NCBI GenBank assembly: GCA_032717465.1
Contig: CM064684.1
Coordinates: forward strand, 156,001 to 220,000
Source of the DNA: Coenobita brevimanus
Lineage: Eukaryota > Arthropoda > Malacostraca > Decapoda > Coenobitidae
Direction: 5' to 3'
Length of the DNA: 64,000 nt
A program made the position numbers and the translations under genes. The notes under the pieces were generated by a model, which was not told the DNA's origin, made no database searches, and saw only the letters and a program-made list of their open reading frames with translations. This document shows, piece by piece, positions 34,446-45,608 of the stretch; the first letter of the stretch is position 1, and every line of letters starts with the position of its first letter.

Positions 34446-34794
34446 TAGTATTAAGTAAATGACAAAAATAAATAAATAAATAAGTAATGGAAATACATAA
34501 ATCAAATAAGCAAATAAATCCAATTTAAATATTGCTTGAATATGCTCCCGGAAAATTTGAATTGGATTTCGCCGAGCCCTCTTGTGGCGAGGAAGAGAAA
34601 CAGTGTCAAAAAGGGATGCGAAATACAGGCTATTATTCTTATTCTTATCCTTATTCTTATTATTTTAGTTTTTCATATTCTGGGCAGGTGGCCAAATCAT
34701 ACGTTGGACAACCACTTTTGCTTTCAAGGAGGAAGGGGGGAGAGTTGACCTTTCTTCCCTCCCCCCCTCCCACTCTAGACCTGCGAGTACCTTG

Positions 34795-35440
34795 ACTAAC
34801 CTTATTAATTATTCTAACCTAATCTAACCCATTCCTAAACTGTCTTCATTTACCTAACTTCGCCACTAGATATATTTTTACCTACTGTAATCTGTTCTCA
34901 CATTTTCGCGCCAAATGACCGAGTTGTTGCGGGGTCAATTTATTATCTAATAATAATTCCACATATTTTTTGTAACTAGCCTTCCTAATCTAGCTTCTGA
35001 CGTAATCTAAGGCTAGAATGTTTTGCTATGCTGAAGGGAGAATTATCAGTGTGAATGTTGACCTAACCTAATCTAATCTAACCTAACCTAACCTAACCTA
35101 CCTTATTGCAACTTAGTATATGTCAATTTAGTCCAGTTTATTGCATTCTAAACTAAGCTAACTTACCCTAATCCAACTTAATTTAGCCTAACCTAATCTA
35201 GTCCAGTTCAAACTACCCTTGCCTAAAAAATTCTAGCCCACTGCAGCCTTACATAACCTAATCCGACCTAACCTAACCTAACATATCTGGTCCAGTCTAA
35301 AAAAATACTAATTCACTCAAACCTGTCACAACCCCACCTGGTCTAGCTTTGCCTTATACAACCTCATTTAACCTACATTTGTCTAACACAGTCTAGTAGA
35401 GTCTAACCTAAGTATTCCTATGGTCTAAATTAATCTAGTA
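34795..35440 (+). repeat. Degenerate CCTAA tract, left part
   Basis: Dispersed CTAACCTAATCTAACC-type sequence with a near-perfect (CCTAA) core at 35063-35101. It is C-rich on plus, opposite to the 33.5-kb tract. Confidence 0.65.
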
Positions 35441-35442
35441 TA

Positions 35443-35690
35443 CTATGTGGAGAGGATGGAGAGAGAGACTGACGAGGAGAGTGTATGTGAGTGAGGTTGA
35501 GGGAGGGAGAGGGAGGGAGAGGCCAAGGATGAGATGGAGGGATGGAGAGGTATATGAGAGAGGGGTGTGAGCTGAGAGCAGGGCAGTGAGATGGCGGGGG
35601 ACTGGTCGACATGGAGGCGGTTTGTTTTTGGCCATCCCTTACGGGATTGAGGCGTCTGGCAATAGATAGACACACCCTATTCATCCCTAT
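35443..35690 (+). mobile_element. Family B 3' fragment inserted in CCTAA-rich DNA
   Basis: A plus-strand ~248-bp family B end (GTGTATGTGAGTGAGGTTGA ... TTTTTGGCCATCCCTTACGG ... GGCGTCTGGCAATAGATAGA). It is flanked on both sides by degenerate CCTAA telomere-like sequence (35040-35440 and 35690-35870), which shows an insertion into that array. Confidence 0.7.
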
Positions 35691-35870
35691 CTAGTTCAAT
35701 CTAACCTAACCTAATTTCACCTAACCTAAACCCAGCCTAACCAAACCCAAACTAACCCATCCTAGCCTCGCCTAACCCAACCCATCTAAGCGAAACCCAG
35801 CCTAATCTAACCCAGGCCAAGCCACCTTAACCCAAGCCAGCCAAAGCCCACGCAGCGTCAAAGGGCAGGA
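35690..35870 (+). repeat. Degenerate CCTAA tract, right part
   Basis: Continues after the family B insertion: CTAACCTAACCTAATTTCAC, then CCCAGCCTAACCAAACCC. Divergence increases to the right. Confidence 0.6.
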
Positions 35871-35946
35871 AGATAGAAAGTGGCCAGGCAAGTGATATTT
35901 CGTGGCTTATGACACATTGTGCGGCCGAGTGTTATAAGTCAGTTAA

Positions 35947-36067
<121 letters not shown>

Positions 36068-36399
36068 CTCGTGAGGAAGGTGCGTCGCGAAACGTAAAGA
36101 GAAAGAAAAACACTTGTCAAACGTAAATTTGTCTCGCTAAACAGAAGACGTCTGGTTAACCCACTGGATGCCAGAGTTGCTGGGCGAGGCATTGCACTGG
36201 TAGGGTACTAAGCCTACCGCCCTCCGCCTACCCGCTCATAGTCGCGAAGCTCATAGGTTCCTGCCTGGTGGTTCCCTACTTTATTAAGATGTAACAAGTC
36301 TCAGTTCCCTGCAGTACTCTGGACACTGGGCTCCAAAGGGTTCAACGTTAAAAAAATCAATGACGTTTTTTTTTTCCTATTTTAATTATAGTTCCTCCA

Positions 36400-36622
36400 G
36401 ACGATTTTATTCAGTGATATTTATGCAAGTGTTGGAGGATTTGGTGGTGGTGGTGGTGGTGGTGGTGGTGGTAGTAGTAGTAGTAGTGTTGGTGGTGGTG
36501 GTTGTTATTGTAGTAGTAGTAGTAATATTAGTCGTAGCAGTAGTAGTAGTAGTAGTATAGGTGGTGGTGGTGGTGGTTATTGTAGTAGTAGTAGTAGTAA
36601 GAGTAGTCGTCGTAGTAGTAGC

Positions 36623-36653
<31 letters not shown>

Positions 36654-36691
36654 CAGTAATAGTAGTAGTAGTAGTAGTCGTAGTAGTAGTA

Positions 36692-36722
<31 letters not shown>

Positions 36723-36840
36723 CAGTAACAGTAGTAGTAGTAGTAGTAGTAGCAGTAACAGTAGTAGTAGTCGTAGTAGCAGCAACAGTAGTAGTAGTAG
36801 TAGTAGTGATAGTAGGCAGTAGTAATGGTAGTAGTAGATG
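36400..36840 (+). repeat. Triplet tract (GGT)n/(AGT)n after a MITE-2 arm
   Basis: Starts 21 bp after a MITE-2 arm (CCAGACGATTTTATTCAGTG, 36398-36417). (GGT)n at 36443-36471, then interrupted (TAG)n with GTCGTA and GCAGTAACA variants to 36836. Confidence 0.92.
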
Positions 36841-36953
36841 CAGCCCCTGATTCATATGAATGTGAACCCAGTGAACTACAGACTGACATTACCCTTATAC
36901 TGCAGTCCACCATCCTCCTTTTGAGGGATAGGGAGGGAGCTGAGGGACGTTTG

Positions 36954-36956
<3 letters not shown>

Positions 36957-36999
<43 letters not shown>

Positions 37000-37000
37000 T
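36957..37000 (+). repeat. (GA)n microsatellite
   Basis: About 19 GA units. Confidence 0.9.
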
Positions 37001-37064
37001 GTAACCTTGGACAGATTTGTTTTAGAAATTCTTGTTTTTATATATATTTTTTAGTCCGTCTTTC

Positions 37065-37078
37065 ACATACAGATAGAT

Positions 37079-37109
<31 letters not shown>

Positions 37110-37185
37110 CAGAGATAGGTAAGACTAAGATCCTCATGAACAGGGTAGACATACAGTATATAGAAGAGATAGATAGACAGACAGA

Positions 37186-37221
<36 letters not shown>

Positions 37222-37494
37222 TAGGTAAGACTAAGATCCTCATGAACAGGGTAGACGTATAGTATATAGAAGAGATAGATAGACAGATAGATAGATAGAT
37301 AGATAGACAGAGGTGGGGACAGATAAGGCAAATAATATAGACAGATCTGATATATATATTAGATAGAAAAATAGGTAACACGTACGATAGGTAGATAGAT
37401 AGACAGATAGATAGGGGGACAGATGGGTGGATGGATAGATAAATACATAGACATATAGACAAAGATAGTTGACTTTAGGTATGTCGCTAAGAAG

Positions 37495-37515
<21 letters not shown>
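37065..37515 (+). repeat. (GATA/GACA)n with a ~110-bp duplicated spacer
   Basis: GATA/GACA tetranucleotides enclosing two copies of GGTAAGACTAAGATCCTCAT-GAACAGGGTAGAC (37116 and 37222). The microsatellite plus unique spacer was therefore duplicated together. Confidence 0.8.
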
Positions 37516-37539
<24 letters not shown>

Positions 37540-37704
37540 TCACTCTCAGCTCAATACATCGTCTGGCGTCACATCAGAGATTCCTAGAGTTGTCCCGTCA
37601 ATGAGGAGGTTAATGACTCCCGTGTGGTCGACAGGTAGATAGTTAAAACCTTCTTCTTTAACCTTATGATCACTATACCCCGTGTGCTTCATGAGGCAGG
37701 CCTG

Positions 37705-38035
37705 AGTCTCCTTGGTTACTAGTCAAATCAGCGTCTCCTTGGTTACTAGTGAAATCAACCCTCCGATCTGACTACACATGGCCAAGATTTTCGCCCTTTT
37801 GCATTTCATTATTTTTACGTATCTCAAAATGCATGAGTCTCCTTGGTTACTAGTCAAATCAGCCCTCCGATCTCACTACACTGAATCAAGAATTTTCGTC
37901 CTTTTGCATTTTTTATTTCTCTGTAGCTCAGTGGCAGAAAGACAGTGCTACAGCCCATTGCACTTCTTCGTGACGAGCATCATAGCATGGTGTTAATCTG
38001 TTTTTGCAACTCCGCGTTCAACATAAAGACAATTT
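37705..38035. mobile_element. MITE-4/MITE-3 nested segment
   Basis: Three copies of the MITE-4 arm GAGTCTCCTTGGTTACTAGT or its shortened form occur at 37707, 37733 and 37832. MITE-3 segments follow (ATTTTCGCCCTTTTGCATTT; AATTTTCGTCCTTTTGCATT; CACTTCTTCGTGACGAGCAT). The order suggests a partial duplication of a nested insertion. Confidence 0.5.
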
Positions 38036-38079
38036 TAAGTCATGTCTGAATAAAAACAAAATGTATATATGTATGGACA

Positions 38080-38440
38080 GTTAGATAAATATACTGTATA
38101 GATAGATAGACAGATAGATAGATAGGCATACAGATAGATAGATGGATGGATGGATGGACTGATAGATAGATAGATAAATAGAATAGTAGAAGATGGATAG
38201 ATATAGTCTGATAGATGGACAGATTGACTGATTGACTGATACATACATACATATATACATACGAATATACGTACATACGTACATTATACTCGTACATACA
38301 TCATACATACATATATACATGCATACATACATCCATATATACATCCATCCATCCATACCTACATACATACATGGATGGAAGTCTGAATGAATGGATGGAT
38401 GGATGGATTGGACAGATAGATAGATCGATAGACAGACAGA
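38080..38440 (+). repeat. Tetranucleotide complex (GATA, GGAT, ATAC)n
   Basis: Runs of ATAG, ATGG, ATAC and CATC type repeats in alternating blocks; no gene. Confidence 0.85.
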
Positions 38441-38579
38441 TTATTATTTTTTTTATGTGTCCGACTCTGGGCATAGGCTTCACAGCTTGATCCTAAGGAC
38501 CTGTAGTTCTCCTACATGTCATACACCCCTACAGGTCATGAATGATTGATTGATATAAGCATACATATATACATACACT

Positions 38580-38640
38580 ACATGGAAGGAAGGAAGGAAG
38601 GAAGGAAGGAAGGATGGATGGGTGGACAGACAGACATACA
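38580..38640 (+). repeat. (GGAA)n then GGAT/ACAG repeats
   Basis: GGAAGGAAGGAAGGAAGGAA and flanking tetranucleotides. Confidence 0.85.
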
Positions 38641-38869
38641 CAAGCTGATAGACACCACACCATCTCCAATACTGGTAGGCGAGCCGAACCGAGCCCTGCA
38701 CCAACATTACAGTGTCACCGACCCTCCAGGAATGGTGGTAGCTCCCTCTCCAGCCCTACAGCTACCACCATTACGAGGGTTGTGGTGGATTGTGGTTGGA
38801 CCCAGGTGGTAGTAAGGCCGGGATCGTGGTAGAGCCGAGATTGTGGCAGGTGGTGGTGGTGGTGGAAAC

Positions 38870-39115
38870 ATCAACAAAAGGGAGCGCCGAATCCGTCCGC
38901 CGCTTGATGACAGGTTCCGGATAATGGCGCGAGGGAGTTTTATTTTCCTTAATGGCGCGCTATTTGCAATTACCGGACAGTGACAATAGCCCAGGGTACC
39001 GTCGGATAATATTAGCCGCGAGCCGACACTTGGGGCCGGGTCGAATTATCCCCTTGTAATTTTTTTTTTTTTTTTTGGCGGGAAGGACGAGGCGGGCTGG
39101 ACGGGAGACGCTCTA
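38870..39115. promoter_or_regulatory. CpG-rich island with homeodomain-type sites, possible enhancer
   Basis: About 240 bp, apparently single-copy and CpG-rich, inside repeat-dominated AT-rich DNA. It contains TTCCTTAATGGCGCGC, TTTGCAATTACCGGA, GTGACAATAGCCCAGG (SOX-like ACAATAG), CGGATAATATTAGCC and TCGAATTATCCCC. Two near-identical AATGGCGCG motifs lie at 38921 and 38953. No ORF is supported. It lies 6.5 kb inside the proposed first intron of the Arg/Pro-rich gene. Function is inferred from composition and site density only. Confidence 0.35.
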
Positions 39116-39331
39116 GTTTTCGATCTTAAAAATTTTCGGTGTTATTTCTGCTATGTTGTTCGGTGCTTTAGTTTTCTTAATTGCGTTTATTTGTTGCAGT
39201 AAATCGCTATAGTGTTATGTTACGCGTTATGAATTAGTATCTTTTTTTACTATAGTGTGTTTGTTTTTACCTGACAAAGATCCGTAACCCCTTTTCAGTC
39301 GAGTTTCAAGGCTCTAATTCTCGTCGGTTAA

Positions 39332-39501
39332 GGAAGCTCCCTAACACCTCTTCCATAGCGATTTATTTTGGGGTATGGCTGGTTGATCTTTAGTACGATA
39401 TTTATGCAGAGTATGTCTTTACTGAAAGGATTTATTATTTAACACAGAAGACAGTAAGATGAAATAAACAAAATAAATCGCTTAGGTGGAGGTGTTAGGG
39501 T
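39332..39501. mobile_element. MITE-1 copy
   Basis: GAAGCTCCCTAACACCTCTT at the left and AATCGCTTAGGTGGAGGTGT at the right; 170 bp. The interior is oriented opposite to the copy at 55.2 kb. Confidence 0.7.
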
Positions 39502-39905
39502 TTATTGAATTTCACACAGTCATGCCTTTAGAATGGGAGACGCTCAGTTTCGTCAGATGAACACAAACCGGTTATAATAATGGACTATAGCTCAGGCGTG
39601 GACATGATTTGTTGTCATGCCTGTTATGGTAAAATTATTATTATTATTATTATTAACATCATCATTAGTTTTCACACACTCTTACAGAACATAATAATCA
39701 TTCTTTAACCGAGCAAGTTCAAGAGCAGAGAAGAACACATTATCGTAGTGAAATGAGCACAACAGTGATTATTTTTCTGCGTTATGACGCAACTAGAAAT
39801 GTTCATGTTACGCTCAAGGTAGATGACAAAAAACAAAAAAAGTTCTTGTTATGCTCTGAGGCGCTACATTCATCCTGTTACGTAATGGAGCTGTGTTGTG
39901 ACTGA

Positions 39906-40024
39906 GGGGGCGGGGCTTCGTGTCACGTGATTGGCTGGGCGGGGCTTCGTGTCACGTGATTGGCTGGGCGGGGCTTCGTGTCACGTGATCATGCTGGCCT
40001 CTCATTGGCTGGCGGGGCGGGAGG
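39906..40024. promoter_or_regulatory. Triple 29-bp GC-box / E-box / CCAAT repeat
   Basis: Three tandem copies (starts 39911, 39940, 39969) of a 29-bp unit: GC box GGGCGGGGC, palindromic E-box TCACGTGA (39923-39930, 39952-39959, 39981-39988) and inverted CCAAT box ATTGGCTG. A fourth ATTGGCTGGCGGGGCGGG follows at 40004. The E-box flanks (GTCACGTGAT) fit MiT/TFE, USF or Max-type bHLH-Zip binding. No gene start is visible next to it, so it is an orphan promoter-like element or an alternative promoter of the host gene. Confidence 0.5.
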
Positions 40025-40587
40025 GCAGGGGATGCGAGCCTAAAACTTGTCTGTGTAAACAAATAGCAAACGTACAGGGGCGCGGCCAGGAATTTGTAAA
40101 GGAAGGGACCTGAACTTTGTCATTATTTTTGAGATACAGCTATTAAGGATGTAGTACAATAGCATATGTGTTAGTCAAAAATGTGCCTAGTGTTAAACAG
40201 TGAGGAGAACAACGCAGGAAACAATCACTAATACCGAATGAGTACCTAAACGTATACATAAATAACAAAATGACTGCCTCACCATTCAGCTTATTGTTGT
40301 AGAAAGGGAACGGAGGGGGAGGGGAGGGGTGCTTGGACTACTCCCTGACTGCGCCCATTAAAAACTAAACAATAAAATACAGATAAATTTATAGTATTAG
40401 TGTTTATCAAGGCCTGACGATTATTATTACGCTACGATTTATGATCCTGTGACTGTCGTCTGCATTAGGACATCTTGCTTTAAAGGGAACATTTTAATAT
40501 AGTTGTCCCTACCATGAGAGGATTAACGGCCTCAATATTAACACTCTCAGGCTCCCGTGATATGACGTAAAAGGGAATGAAATGCTA

Positions 40588-41065
40588 TATCCTTTTAACC
40601 TTAACTTGTCTCAAATTTTCCTCCTTTTGAAGCTTATTGCATGTAGCTGATTGGCAGAAGAATAAGATGCTACGGCTCTACACTAATTCCACAGCACTTC
40701 TTCGTGACTAGCACCATATTTAAGTGTTAATCTATTGTTAGAAATCAGGATTCAAGATGGAGAGATGACAGTTTGGGGCTTGTAATGTAGAAAACTAAAA
40801 GAACAGAAGACTCGAGTAGGAAAGACGATAAAATATAAATAATCTGATACTATTCTGTTCCCTTTAACTTGGCCTAAAATTGCTCATCTCTCCATCTTGA
40901 ATGCTGACTTGAAATAAGAGATTAGCACTAGAGTATGGTGCTAGTCACGAAGAAGTACTATGGAAAGAATGAAGTGCCAAAGTCAATCCTTATTCGGCTA
41001 TGGAGCTTTAACGAGAGATTAACGCTACTATGCAATGATAATCACGAAGAAGTGCTATGAGAGAG
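40588..41065. mobile_element. Fold-back pair of MITE-3 copies
   Basis: The left arm (CTTAACTTGTCTCAAATTTT ... CACTTCTTCGTGACTAGCAC ... TTCAAGATGGAGAGATGACA, 40597-40769) and right arm (CATCTCTCCATCTTGAATGC ... GGTGCTAGTCACGAAGAAGT, 40887-41057) are inverted. They are separated by ~100 bp, forming a ~470-bp potential hairpin. Confidence 0.6.
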
Positions 41066-41224
41066 AAGGAAACACACAGTACTGGCTTCTTAAAATGGGA
41101 AGCTATAACGCAGGTAGAAAATAATGGGGATTTTTGTGTGATTTATGTACACGTCAAAAAAAAAAAGTTAAAAATGAAATATAAAAAAATGTATATAAGT
41201 CTGAAGGATCTAATTATATATCCT

Positions 41225-41225
41225 G

Positions 41226-41277
<52 letters not shown>
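41225..41277 (+). repeat. (CT)n microsatellite
   Basis: About 24 CT units. Confidence 0.93.
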
Positions 41278-41280
<3 letters not shown>

Positions 41281-41487
41281 CTTCTTGTCATTTCTATTCG
41301 GCTTGGGAGGTCATCTAAGAAACTAAGCAGGTAATGACCGCTGCCACTAACTCTTCGGAGGGTGATAAGAGAAGAACGAAAATACGAACAAGCAATATTC
41401 CCAAGAAAATTTAAGATGTTCTCCACAAATTCATTAGTAATCATCATCATCACCATCATTATCGTCATCCTAACAACAACAACAACA

Positions 41488-41489
41488 CA

Positions 41490-41537
<48 letters not shown>
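41488..41537 (+). repeat. (AAT)n microsatellite at SINE tail
   Basis: About 15 AAT units directly joined to the SINE-type repeat at 41534. Confidence 0.93.
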
Positions 41538-42035
41538 CCATCCATCATCCAATCTTATGTTGCCCCATGAGCAGCGTAGGAGCCCGGAGCTAGGCAAGTT
41601 GGTCCGGACACTTAAGATGAGAGTGACCAGCCTCACTCATCCCTGAGTGGCATTACATGAGCAATAAACCCCAACCACTCCTTGGATATAAACTTACACA
41701 AGCTCAATCCCATTGGAGCGCCATAATTACCCACTAAACCACCAGGCGCCATAATTTGGTTATATGGTTACCACCCAGCGTAGAACAGTAAATGGTTTCC
41801 TGGTGTACAGGGAACCATTTGGCTTGTCACTCAGTGTAGAGTCACCTACAGGCAGAAGTAAGAGGAAAGAATGAAGGAAAGAAAGACAGAAGAGGAGTGT
41901 AAAGTCACCCGTAGGCAGAAGGACGAAGAAAGAATGAAGGAAAGAAAGACAGAAGAGGAAGGAAGGAAGAGAGGAAAGGGAAGACACCCAAAGTAGCACT
42001 ACATCGAGTGAGTGGATGGTGAGCGCACCTACCTG
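41530..42035 (-). mobile_element. SINE-type repeat with (AAT)n tail
   Basis: Well-preserved reverse copy. (AAT)n at 41490-41536 is joined to CCATCCATCATCCAATCTTA. The tRNA-like head is at about 41750-41685, and the end is CATCGAGTGAGTGGATGGTG near 42020. It carries a small internal insertion (GTAGAACAGTAAATGG). Confidence 0.68.
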
Positions 42036-42600
42036 TAGTAATAAATAAAGGAATAAATAAATAAATACCAGCACTCAAACCTCCTTCCAGAGATGCCAGA
42101 AAACTCTACGGATTTGTCTTGCCATATTTCACGTCAGTCGGAATCACATCATCCCTGACCTCATACAAAAGGACTAAATCAACACAACACACCAAAACTA
42201 TGCAACCCCACCCACAGCAGGCGACTCTGTGTAGCTAGAGGCTCATACAAAGACAAATAACACCACGAAGAGGCCTTAAAAGATCTCCGGGAAAATACCA
42301 TAGTTAGCCCCCAAACCACTCCATCCCTAGGCAACGGTTTCGCTTAGAACCACAACCTCCTCCTCCTCCTCTCCTATCTGTCTGTGGCTCTTCTAGGGAC
42401 AATTATACCTCATTTGATGTGAGTTGGTGAAGAAATGAAGGACTGGTACCCAATTTAACAAGCATTTGAAAGATAGATAGAAAGATAAATAGATAGGTAG
42501 ATAGATAGGTAGACAGGTTGATAGATAGACAGACAGATGACTAAAATACAGTATGGTAAATAAATCATTGGAGAGGAGGTGACTCATTAAGCTTTTTATA
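42036..42600. other. No gene seen
   Basis: Unique-looking AT/C-rich sequence with a GATA-type tract at 42470-42535 and (TA)n at 42597-42611. Confidence 0.45.
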
Positions 42601-42659
42601 TATATATATATACTTCCTCCCTTCAGAAGGTTTTAGGTTATTAATTTCTCTTTCTTGTT

Positions 42660-42782
42660 ACCTCCAGACGGTTTTCTTCAGCTCAGGAAAACCCCTTGTA
42701 ATGGAGGGGTTACTGAAGGCTGTATCAAACCCCCCCAGTTCGAAAAGACCCTCCCAAGCTGAATAAAATCGTCTGAAATTAG
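42660..42782. mobile_element. MITE-2, complete copy at the head of a tandem array
   Basis: CCAGACGGTTTTCTTCAGCT at the left, AGCTGAATAAAATCGTCTGA at the right, and inner GGAGGGGTTACTGAAGGCTG / AACCCCCCCAG. Its right arm runs directly into the 42.78-43.64 kb array. Confidence 0.65.
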
Positions 42783-43640
42783 TTAGAATAATAAAAGGCT
42801 AAATAAAATCGTCTGAAATTAAAAGGTATACAATAAAATTTTAAATAAAATCGTCTGAAATTAAAAGGTATACAATAAAATTTTAAATAAAATCGTCTGA
42901 AATTAAAACGCATATGATAAAAAGCTACATAACATCGTCTGAAGGCAGGAATAATATAATAAAGGTAAATAAAATCGTCTGAAGGCTGGAATAATATAAT
43001 AAAGGTAAATAAAATCGTCTGAAATTAAAAGGTATATAATAAGAACTTAAATAAAATCGTCTGAAATTAAAAGGTATACAATAGACATCTAAATAAAAAC
43101 GCATGTAAATAGAATAATAAAAAGCTAAATTAAATCGTCTGAAGGTAAAAAAAAAAAAAAATCGACTGAAGGCAAAAAATGAAAACTTAAATATTATCAG
43201 AAGGTAAAAAAAATAAAAGCTGTAGAAAATCGTCCGAGGGTAAAAATAAAAAAAATAAAAAATCGTCTGAAGGTTTAAAAAAAAAATCGTCTGAAGGCAA
43301 AAAAAATAAAAACTATAATATTATCTGAAGGTAAAAAAATTAAAAGCTGAAGAAAATCGTCCGATGGTAAAAAATAAAAAAAAATCGTCTGAATGTAAAA
43401 AAAATAATCGTCTGAAGATAAGACTAATAAAAAGCTAAATGAAATCGCCTGAAAGGAAAAACATTAAAAACAAATAAAATCGTCTGAAATTAAAAGGCAT
43501 AAAAAAAAAATCTGAAATTTAAAGGTATATAAATATTGCTGAATAAAATCGTCTGAAAAAAGATATATAACAAAAAAACTAAAAACCTACTAATGGTAGT
43601 AAGAATAATAAAATCTTAAAAATCATCTGTAAATAGCAAG
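42757..43640 (+). repeat. Degenerate tandem array of MITE-2 right arms
   Basis: About 25 copies of AAATAAAATCGTCTGAA spaced 20-45 bp apart, linked by AAAAGGTATACAATA-type AT-rich spacer. The unit is best preserved at 42757-43080 (about 41-bp period) and increasingly decayed and A-rich to 43640. The core matches the MITE-2 terminal inverted repeat, so the array looks like a transposon end turned into a satellite. Confidence 0.7.
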
Positions 43641-43865
43641 AATAAAAATATCATCAGACTGAAGTGGTCCAACCCCCCCCCCCATTTCCAATCCCCCTTT
43701 ACAATCATCATTTTCTTTTTTTATCGTTATTAGTGGTATGTCACGCCTTATATCGCAATTTATTTATGTTATTCTTAGTTTTTTTGGTCTAAATTCAAAC
43801 CGGTCGTAAGTTTAAAATAGCAGCAGTGTGGAAGTGTGCATCGTTGTGTTAATGAAAAAGCAGGT

Positions 43866-43870
43866 GCTGG

Positions 43871-43904
<34 letters not shown>

Positions 43905-44040
43905 AATAATAATGATGATGATAATAGTAATGATGATTTAAAAACACTCCTCCTCCTAGCACTACTATTATTATTACTTCTACTACTATTACTACTACTA
44001 CTACTACTATTACTACCACCACCACCACCATTACTATGAA
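43866..44040 (+). repeat. (GAT)n and (CTA)n/(CCA)n triplets
   Basis: (GAT)n with AAT variants at 43870-43938, then (TAC)n/(CAC)n at 43975-44033. Confidence 0.9.
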
Positions 44041-44323
44041 AAAAATAATAACTAAAAAAAATCCGAGTTAACAGCAAAACCTGTATGGCGGATAAGATGC
44101 CACACAGGGCTTGACAAAACAACTTTCTAGTTTACAGTCTATAAAATCCCCGCCTAACAGGACACAGCAATAAACGAGAAAATATATTCGTATTTTATAT
44201 TTTTATTTAACCCTGAGATACAAGAAGTAAAAACATAAGAATGTGAGAAAAAAATAGTGTTGAATTTGTTGGCTTGGTGGTACATGATGTATTAACGTAC
44301 TGTAAACAAACGATGAATTTCAA

Positions 44324-44326
<3 letters not shown>

Positions 44327-44366
<40 letters not shown>
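44327..44366 (+). repeat. (CT)n microsatellite
   Basis: About 19 CT units. Confidence 0.92.
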
Positions 44367-44370
<4 letters not shown>

Positions 44371-44814
44371 AAAAAATAATGACATTGCACTTGACAGATT
44401 CCAAGGTGCGTCTAAACCAAGGATGGCCACACCTTCAGGGATACGTACCCGAACATTTGGTGTGTTCAAGAGTCACATGATATAGATTATTTCAGAATAT
44501 TTTCAATTATATTCCTGAAGAAAACATCCAGGACCTTGGATCACTGAGCTAGAAGAAGATGTTTCAGTCAATATAGCCAACCGTCACAGTTATGCAGTAA
44601 TTTTGGCCACTCGGGTGTCAAGTAAACTACCTCGACCTGACGGAGTGCCCTTATCATGGTAGCTGACACACTTAGGCCAACCCACAAGGCCACAGTAACC
44701 AAAAAAAGTTTTTGACTATAAATCAAGCCTTTTAATTTATAGGATTATGGGCACAAAACTGGTACCAGTGGAAAGGGCATTCAAAATTCAGCTCCTGGCC
44801 TTTGTTTCCTTTTT

Positions 44815-44815
<1 letters not shown>

Positions 44816-44890
<75 letters not shown>
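44816..44890 (+). repeat. (TA)n microsatellite
   Basis: About 36 TA units. Confidence 0.95.
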
Positions 44891-44892
<2 letters not shown>

Positions 44893-45179
44893 CACCACAC
44901 TTTTGATACAGGTCACTGGAAACTGGATATTGCCAGAAACTTGAAATATGTGTTTGTGTTGCTATTTCATTACTTAGTAAGATCACAACAAAATTAGCAA
45001 TAGCCTCTAAAAAACAGGAGCTGGCAGATAGTCCATCCAAAATACACACTAGTATTAACACAAGAGGAACGTGTACCAGTGCTGTTTGTCAAGCTTCAGT
45101 TAGGCAAAAACAACCCGTCACTCAGGAGCTTAGTTTTTGATCATACCTGGCTTATACTACGATTTTTTGTAATAATGAT

Positions 45180-45447
<268 letters not shown>

Positions 45448-45608
45448 GAAGCCGATAACCCAAGCGACAAGGTTTGTCTGGATGGACAAGCTAGATAGGC
45501 CATGTCCACTGCAGGCTGGTAGGCAGTGGACTGTGAGATCACTGAACCCAAGATACCTCACTACTACTCCACTACAGTCCCATAAATAGCGCTCCGTTAG
45601 AAACTCAC

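Noticed and set aside
36407..36913. 168-codon Tyr/Thr-rich and related Leu/Val-rich frames
   Set aside because: Translation of TAG/GGT triplet repeats.
42757..43560. CRISPR-like spaced repeat (AAATCGTCTGAA every 20-45 bp)
   Set aside because: Repeats are irregularly spaced and AT-rich, the spacers are mutually similar, and the core matches a MITE end; eukaryotic context.
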